Source: Bradyrhizobium guangdongense (lineage in GTDB: Bacteria; Pseudomonadota; Alphaproteobacteria; Rhizobiales; Xanthobacteraceae). Taken from it: a stretch of DNA of 64,000 nucleotides. This document shows, one piece after another, positions 60,736 to 64,000 of this stretch. The position numbers were made by a program, and so were the translations under genes. Under the pieces are notes generated by a model. The model searched no databases. It saw only the letters and a program-made list of their open reading frames with translations, and was not told the origin of the DNA. Position 1 is the first letter of the stretch. The number at the start of each line of letters is the position of its first letter. The DNA is taken from contig NZ_CP030051.1 of the NCBI RefSeq assembly GCF_004114975.1, positions 6,262,001-6,326,000 of the forward strand, in the 5' to 3' direction.

Positions 60736-61167
60736 ATGCGGACCATCACGACTTCGGGAGCCGAAAATATCTCAATCGGTGAGCTGTCCAGGCATACCGG
60801 GGTGAACATCGAGACCATCCGCTATTACGAGCGCATCAAAATGCTGCCGCCGCCGCCACGCACGGCGAACGGGCGCCGGGTCTACGGGTCAGCCGAAAAA
60901 CGGACATTGGCTTTCATCCGGCGTTCTCGTGAACTCGGCTTCGCGCTTGAAGAAATTAGAGCCCTGCTGAACTTGGGAGGGCCAGAACGTGCATCGTGCG
61001 CCGACGTGCATAAGATAGCGAGCGTCCATCTGGCGAACGTTCGTAGTAAGCTCGCCGACCTCGTCAAGCTCGAAACGATCTTGGCGGAAACGGTTGCTCG
61101 ATGCTCTGATGGAGCTACCCCCGACTGCCCGGTGCTCGATATTCTGGATGCCGGTCGGCAAGGCTAG
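60736..61167 (+). CDS. merR: Mercury-responsive regulator MerR
   Basis: A 143-residue MerR-family regulator. The HTH is ISIGELSRHTGVNIETIRYY followed by ERIKMLPPPPRTANGRRVYG. The three Hg(II)-binding Cys residues are conserved: in ASCADVHKI, RCSDG and DCPVL. It represses and, with mercury, activates the facing mer promoter, and probably a second operator at 62525. Its stop overlaps the convergent oxidoreductase gene by 4 bp. Confidence 0.92.
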   Translation: MRTITTSGAENISIGELSRHTGVNIETIRYYERIKMLPPPPRTANGRRVYGSAEKRTLAFIRRSRELGFALEEIRALLNLGGPERASCADVHKIASVHLANVRSKLADLVKLETILAETVARCSDGATPDCPVLDILDAGRQG

Positions 61168-62498
61168 ACCATAGATCCGATGTCTGACGCGCCGGTTGGA
61201 TAAGCAAGCATGCTCGTCTGCAAATCCCTCGCGGTCAGATTGTGCCGGATGGCGAGTCCAAACAGGTTGATTACCTCGTCGGCGTGGGGACCGACGATGT
61301 GCGCTCCGAGAATCCGATCCGTTCCCTCCTCGACTAGCGTTTTGTAGCCGTACACTCGTTCTGCGAGACGGCGCGCCGTATACCAATTGGGCGTGTTCTC
61401 CGACTTCATTTTGAACTTCAACCCTTGCGCCCGTGCCTGACTCTCCGTCAACCCTACGGAGGCTATTGGCGGGATTGTGAAAGCCACGCTCGGCACTCCT
61501 CGATAGTCGGGCTTACGAGAGTTGCCCTCCAGAATATTGGTAGCGACGACCCTACCATCGTGGGCCGATACGGGCGTCAGGGGCGGACCCATACTCGCAG
61601 CATCGCCGGCAGCGTAGACTAGAGGGTTGGATACGCTCTGGAGATATTCGTTCAATTCGAGACGCTTCTTGCTTACTGTGACTTGAGCTGCGGTTAAGTC
61701 CAACGCATCCAGGTCAGGCTCGCGACCCGCCGCATGCACCACCAGATCGGCAGCCACGCTTTGCTGCCCATCAGCATGCACTAGCAGACCGTTCGCCGTT
61801 TGCTCGATTCGGTTGACCGTCGATCGCGGCCGCACATCGATTCCGAGTTCCGCAAACTTCACCATCAACCAACCGACAAGGTCCGGGTCGAAGCGCGGCA
61901 GCATACGGTCAGCGCGTTGGAACACGGTTACTTGCGCTCCCGCGCGAGCGGCAATGTGGGAAAACTCCGCCGCGATGTAACCGCCGCCAATCAGTACGAT
62001 CCTCGCCGGCAGGCTCTCTAGCTTCAGAAATCGGTCACTCGTGATGATGTGTTCTGCACCGAGAAACTGCAGAGGCACGGGACGTGCGCCCGTAGCGATG
62101 ACGATGTGACGCGCCTTCAATTCCTGTCCTTCGACAGAAACGGCGTCGGGGCCAGTGAACCGCGCAATGCCGTGAAAAGCATCAATGCCTTGTGCGGCGT
62201 AATGGGCCTCCTGCTTCTGAGGCACCGGATCGGTGAAGGTGCGTTTGAAGGCGATAAGTTCAGGCCAACTGATCCGAAGTTCGCCCGTAACTCCGTGCCC
62301 CTGCATCCGGTGTGCAGCATCAATGGTCTCGGCACCACTGACGAGCATTTTCTTGGGATCACATCCACGCAGTGCACAAGTTCCGCCGAACGGACGATGG
62401 TCCATGACAGCCACCGTCCGGCCCGCCTTTCGGACCCGCGCGCTCACGACCTGAGCGGCGGTGCCCGATCCAATCACCACCAAATCGTACGTTCTCAT
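61164..62498 (-). CDS. Divergent pyridine nucleotide-disulfide oxidoreductase in the mercury module
   Basis: A 444-residue flavoprotein with AGGAGGT before the ATG. FAD motif VVIGSGTAAQVVSARV, redox disulfide C-A-L-R-G-C in GGTCALRGCDPKKML, NAD(P) motif IVLIGGGYIAAEFSHIAAR, and the second FAD motif VYAAGDAASMGPPL are present. Two things differ from mercuric reductase: there is no N-terminal HMA domain and no C-terminal Cys pair, and the usual catalytic HPT reads A-Y-P-T near the end (LAYPTGASDIG). It could reduce Hg(II) by another route or maintain thiols. A MerR-type operator precedes it. Confidence 0.85.
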   Translation of the reverse strand: MRTYDLVVIGSGTAAQVVSARVRKAGRTVAVMDHRPFGGTCALRGCDPKKMLVSGAETIDAAHRMQGHGVTGELRISWPELIAFKRTFTDPVPQKQEAHYAAQGIDAFHGIARFTGPDAVSVEGQELKARHIVIATGARPVPLQFLGAEHIITSDRFLKLESLPARIVLIGGGYIAAEFSHIAARAGAQVTVFQRADRMLPRFDPDLVGWLMVKFAELGIDVRPRSTVNRIEQTANGLLVHADGQQSVAADLVVHAAGREPDLDALDLTAAQVTVSKKRLELNEYLQSVSNPLVYAAGDAASMGPPLTPVSAHDGRVVATNILEGNSRKPDYRGVPSVAFTIPPIASVGLTESQARAQGLKFKMKSENTPNWYTARRLAERVYGYKTLVEEGTDRILGAHIVGPHADEVINLFGLAIRHNLTARDLQTSMLAYPTGASDIGSMV

Positions 62499-62524
62499 CG
62501 CGACCTCCTGTGGTGCAAAAGGGG

Positions 62525-62555
62525 ATAGTAGCCCCTGTAGCAACTAAAGGAGCAA
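62525..62555 (-). promoter_or_regulatory. Second MerR-type operator/promoter
   Basis: On the minus strand TTGCTC (62555-62550) and TACTAT (62530-62525) are again exactly 19 bp apart, and CTCCTTTAG-TTG-CTACAGGGG lies between, matching the core of the mer operator. It lies 27 bp upstream of the oxidoreductase start. Confidence 0.75.
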
Positions 62556-63067
62556 TGCCTAGAATTGCCGTCGTTTGCTCGTAACTGCTCAATAGCCACA
62601 GAATAAAGGCAAAGGTCCGATGTTGCCCCATCTACGACTTCGGGCGACCATTGCGCCGCTGCGAGACTCATAGGCGGACATCGACGGGCCTAGCGCCCCG
62701 ATCTATTCACGTAGCCTAGTTCTTTGCGCACCTGGCTCTAGTTCCGGCCATCTCGCAAACTTGCAACACTTTGGGTCCTCCCGCGCGCCCCCCCATTTGA
62801 GGGTGACGCGCGACCGCCCGATCTCGCTAGATACAAAATTTCAAAAGTCGCTTTCTGTTCTCGGGGAGGCGCGCGGCGATGCCATGGGGCGGGGCGCAAG
62901 GGCGACTGCAATGGGCTGTAGCGGAATGGCCCTTCACCTGATCTTGGAGACTGTTCAAAAGCTCTCAAGGATTACCAATGCAGCCCCCTCTTTATCCCGC
63001 TACCTTCCGCACTGCGCTAGCTGCACCGTCAAATCGGAAGCGTCGTAAAAACCCGCGCACTGTCACG
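62556..63067. other. Gap without a supported gene
   Basis: No frame with a convincing start and coding character was found on either strand. The stretch contains the first copy of a 28-bp direct repeat (62898-62925) and a leader for the HTH gene. If the ATG at 62978 is used instead of 63068, the gap shortens by 90 bp. Confidence 0.5.
62898..62925 (+). repeat. Direct repeat, copy 1
   Basis: AAGGGCGACTGCAATGGGCT followed by GTAGCGGA matches the copy at 63489-63516 at 25 of 28 positions. The two copies flank the HTH gene at 63068-63490. Confidence 0.55.
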
Positions 63068-63490
63068 ATGCCCGACCGCGTCGGCCCTCATGTGAAGCTC
63101 GTCTTCGCAGAGATGGCGCGGCAAAAACTGCGATACATTGACGTCGCCGAGCGTAGCGGGGTGCAACATGCTACGTTGAAGGCTTGGAGAAAAAAGAATA
63201 AGGCCGGTCTTGAGAGCTTGGAGGCGGTGCTGGCAACGCTTGGGTTCGGCCTCGTCCCCGTCGCAGCGCTCGAAGCGCTTGACCCCGAACTCGCGGGCGA
63301 ACTCGCCGCGCTCGCCCTTAAGATGCGAATGAATGTCCCGCAAACCTGGGCTGCCCTGATCGACATTGGGGTCGAGCAAAAGCTGCTCCGCACGCGGGCG
63401 GACGAACGCGCCGCCATTCTGGCCGATCACGACAGGCGCATGGCTGGCCACGCCAACGACAACATGAAGCGCGCTGAGCCCGCCGCTTAA
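63068..63490 (+). CDS. Phage-repressor-like HTH protein
   Basis: A 140-residue protein from the ATG at 63068 (MPDRVGPHVKLVFAEMARQK). The HTH is YIDVAERSGVQHATLKAWRK near residues 22-41, followed by a leucine-rich helix (LEAVLATLGFGLVPVAALEA) as in XRE-type regulators of phage and plasmid origin. The C-terminal part is helical with acidic/basic ends. No good ribosome binding site is seen at either possible start. It is flanked by the 28-bp direct repeats. Confidence 0.65.
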   Translation: MPDRVGPHVKLVFAEMARQKLRYIDVAERSGVQHATLKAWRKKNKAGLESLEAVLATLGFGLVPVAALEALDPELAGELAALALKMRMNVPQTWAALIDIGVEQKLLRTRADERAAILADHDRRMAGHANDNMKRAEPAA

Positions 63491-63516
63491 GGGCGACCGT
63501 AATGGGCTGTTGCGGA
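63489..63516 (+). repeat. Direct repeat, copy 2
   Basis: AAGGGCGACCGTAATGGGCT followed by GTTGCGGA overlaps the stop codon of the HTH gene and matches copy 1 at 25 of 28 positions. Spacing between copies is 591 bp. Confidence 0.55.
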
Positions 63517-63547
63517 TTGAGCGGGTTGAGCATTGTGCGCATGTCAC

Positions 63548-63621
63548 CGCCGCTCTGACAAAGCAGAAACGACAAGAGCGGCGAGCGTTCTCTTAGCCAG
63601 TTTTCTCTTCCGCTCGCCGCT
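63548..63621 (+). promoter_or_regulatory. Mutually exclusive hairpins in a leader (attenuator-like)
   Basis: CGCCGCTCT (63548-63556) pairs with AGAGCGGCG (63575-63583), while AGCGGCGAGCG (63577-63587) pairs with CGCTCGCCGCT (63611-63621), which is followed by GTTTTCC. The two stems share the middle strand, so only one can form, the second looking like a weak terminator just ahead of the HTH gene at 63641. Confidence 0.5.
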
Positions 63622-63640
63622 GTTTTCCTGAGGTCCAAAA

Positions 63641-63829
63641 ATGTCCGAGGTCTTCCTCTCTCGTCGCCAGATAGCCGCACGCGGCGGCTTCTCGGCGAAC
63701 ACTCTCGCAAACTACGCACGTCGCGGAATCGGTCCCGCATTCATCCAGGTCGGTTCAGGCGTGTGCCGCTATAGCGTCACGGCGTTCGACGCGTGGCTTG
63801 CGCAGCACATGACTGGGGGCTCGAAATGA
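63641..63829 (+). CDS. AlpA/MerR-like small DNA-binding protein
   Basis: A 62-residue protein (MSEVFLSRRQIAARGGFSAN at the start) with an HTH (LSRRQIAARGGFSANTLANY) and wing (GPAFIQVGSGVCRYSVTAFD) typical of HTH_17 excisionase-like proteins. It is the third of this kind in the element, and it is translationally coupled to the next gene through ATGA overlap. Confidence 0.72.
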   Translation: MSEVFLSRRQIAARGGFSANTLANYARRGIGPAFIQVGSGVCRYSVTAFDAWLAQHMTGGSK

Positions 63830-64000
63830 GCCGCCGCGAGGAACTTATGTGCGCCGCGCAAGATGCCACCGCGACCTACGCCGCCGCAAAAGAGCGTCAT
63901 ACTTACGCACGCAAGATGGCCGCGCTCGGCATGGGCGCCGATGTCGCCAGCACCTGCAATCTTGAGGCGCGCGCCTATTCGGAATGGCTGCGCGCGACCG
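63826..64000 (+). CDS. Hypothetical protein, 3' end cut by window edge
   Basis: The frame opens at ATG 63826, overlapping the preceding stop, and remains open to the window end (58 residues). The visible part (MSRREELMCAAQDATATYAA) is an Ala-rich helix with spaced Arg/Lys residues. No family is recognised. The coupled arrangement with an excisionase-like protein suggests an element-specific operon. Confidence 0.55.
   Translation, partial: MSRREELMCAAQDATATYAAAKERHTYARKMAALGMGADVASTCNLEARAYSEWLRAT

Larger units (their letters stand above)
53116..64000. mobile_element. tRNA-Val-associated integrated element (right end outside window)
   Basis: From the tRNA gene to the window end, gene content changes from core to accessory: three AlpA/excisionase-like small proteins, a phage-type repressor-like HTH, a prim-pol primase with a RecA-like ATPase and an iteron-like array, an isolated ligase domain, several unknown small genes and a mercury module with its own regulator. 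No integrase, relaxase or structural phage gene is seen, and no second copy of the tRNA 3' end occurs inside the window, so the element extends beyond 64000. Confidence 0.7.

Noticed and set aside
53116..64000. Second copy of the tRNA-Val 3' end as right attachment site
   Set aside because: No match to the last 20 bases of the tRNA was found in the window, so the right boundary is not called.
53116..64000. CRISPR array
   Set aside because: The repeats seen (CCGTGCA units, TGGACA units, the 28-bp pair) lack the regular repeat-spacer pattern, and no cas gene is present.

Overview
The window reads as chromosomal DNA of a high-GC alphaproteobacterium, most likely Bradyrhizobium or a close relative in the Hyphomicrobiales. 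Supporting signs are the ctrA and chpT cell-cycle genes, a cheA-cheW-cheY-cheB-cheR cluster whose CheA carries two CheW-like domains and a receiver, a DUF1134/EipA envelope gene, promoters resembling those of the general stress sigma factor EcfG, and several families of palindromic intergenic repeats of the kind scattered through Bradyrhizobium genomes. The genus is an inference from style; no species call is possible.

Layout. 1-2957: a secreted sugar dehydrogenase-like protein cut by the left edge, a DUF6894 protein, a possible small ORF and an enoyl-CoA hydratase. 3074-12919: an amine/amino-acid scavenging neighbourhood with a gamma-glutamyltransferase, a four-gene operon (periplasmic binding protein, permease, ATPase, PuuB-like flavin oxidase) divergent from an XRE-cupin regulator, D-amino-acid dehydrogenase, an omega-transaminase and a PuuR-like XRE-cupin regulator. 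13104-21353: a small protein, an LprI-domain secreted protein, a three-subunit molybdenum aldehyde/xanthine oxidoreductase with a divergent TetR regulator, a DUF4864 protein and an MFS transporter. 21473-25858: a copper-handling operon (His-rich protein, lipoprotein, TolC-type protein, multicopper oxidase, cupredoxin, CusF-like protein). 26203-28344: flhA, preceded by a CtrA-like box. 28639-33292: a small stress-type protein, two AraC regulators, a DMT transporter and an ECF sigma/anti-sigma pair.

33607-36631 carries fliJ-fliI and the divergent ctrA gene with an unusually GANTC-rich promoter. 36718-42448 holds a CHAT-protease/membrane-protein pair divergent from a DUF350-DUF1190-ATP-grasp (YgiC/YjfC-type) operon. 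42502-49222 holds chemotaxis genes and chpT. 49408-52879 holds cysQ, a YHS protein, eipA and a membrane-anchored coiled-coil protein.

At 53041-53115 lies tRNA-Val(CAC). Everything to its right (to 64000 and beyond) looks like an integrated element: short repeats spaced one helical turn apart beside the tRNA, several AlpA/excisionase-like small proteins, a prim-pol primase and RecA-like ATPase followed by an iteron-like array, an isolated ATP-dependent ligase domain, and a mercury module. In the mercury module merR faces a merT-merP-GDCCVxC-membrane protein operon, and a second, independent MerR-type operator lies in front of a divergent flavoprotein disulfide oxidoreductase that stands where mercuric reductase would be expected. 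No integrase or relaxase is visible, so the far end of the element lies outside the window.
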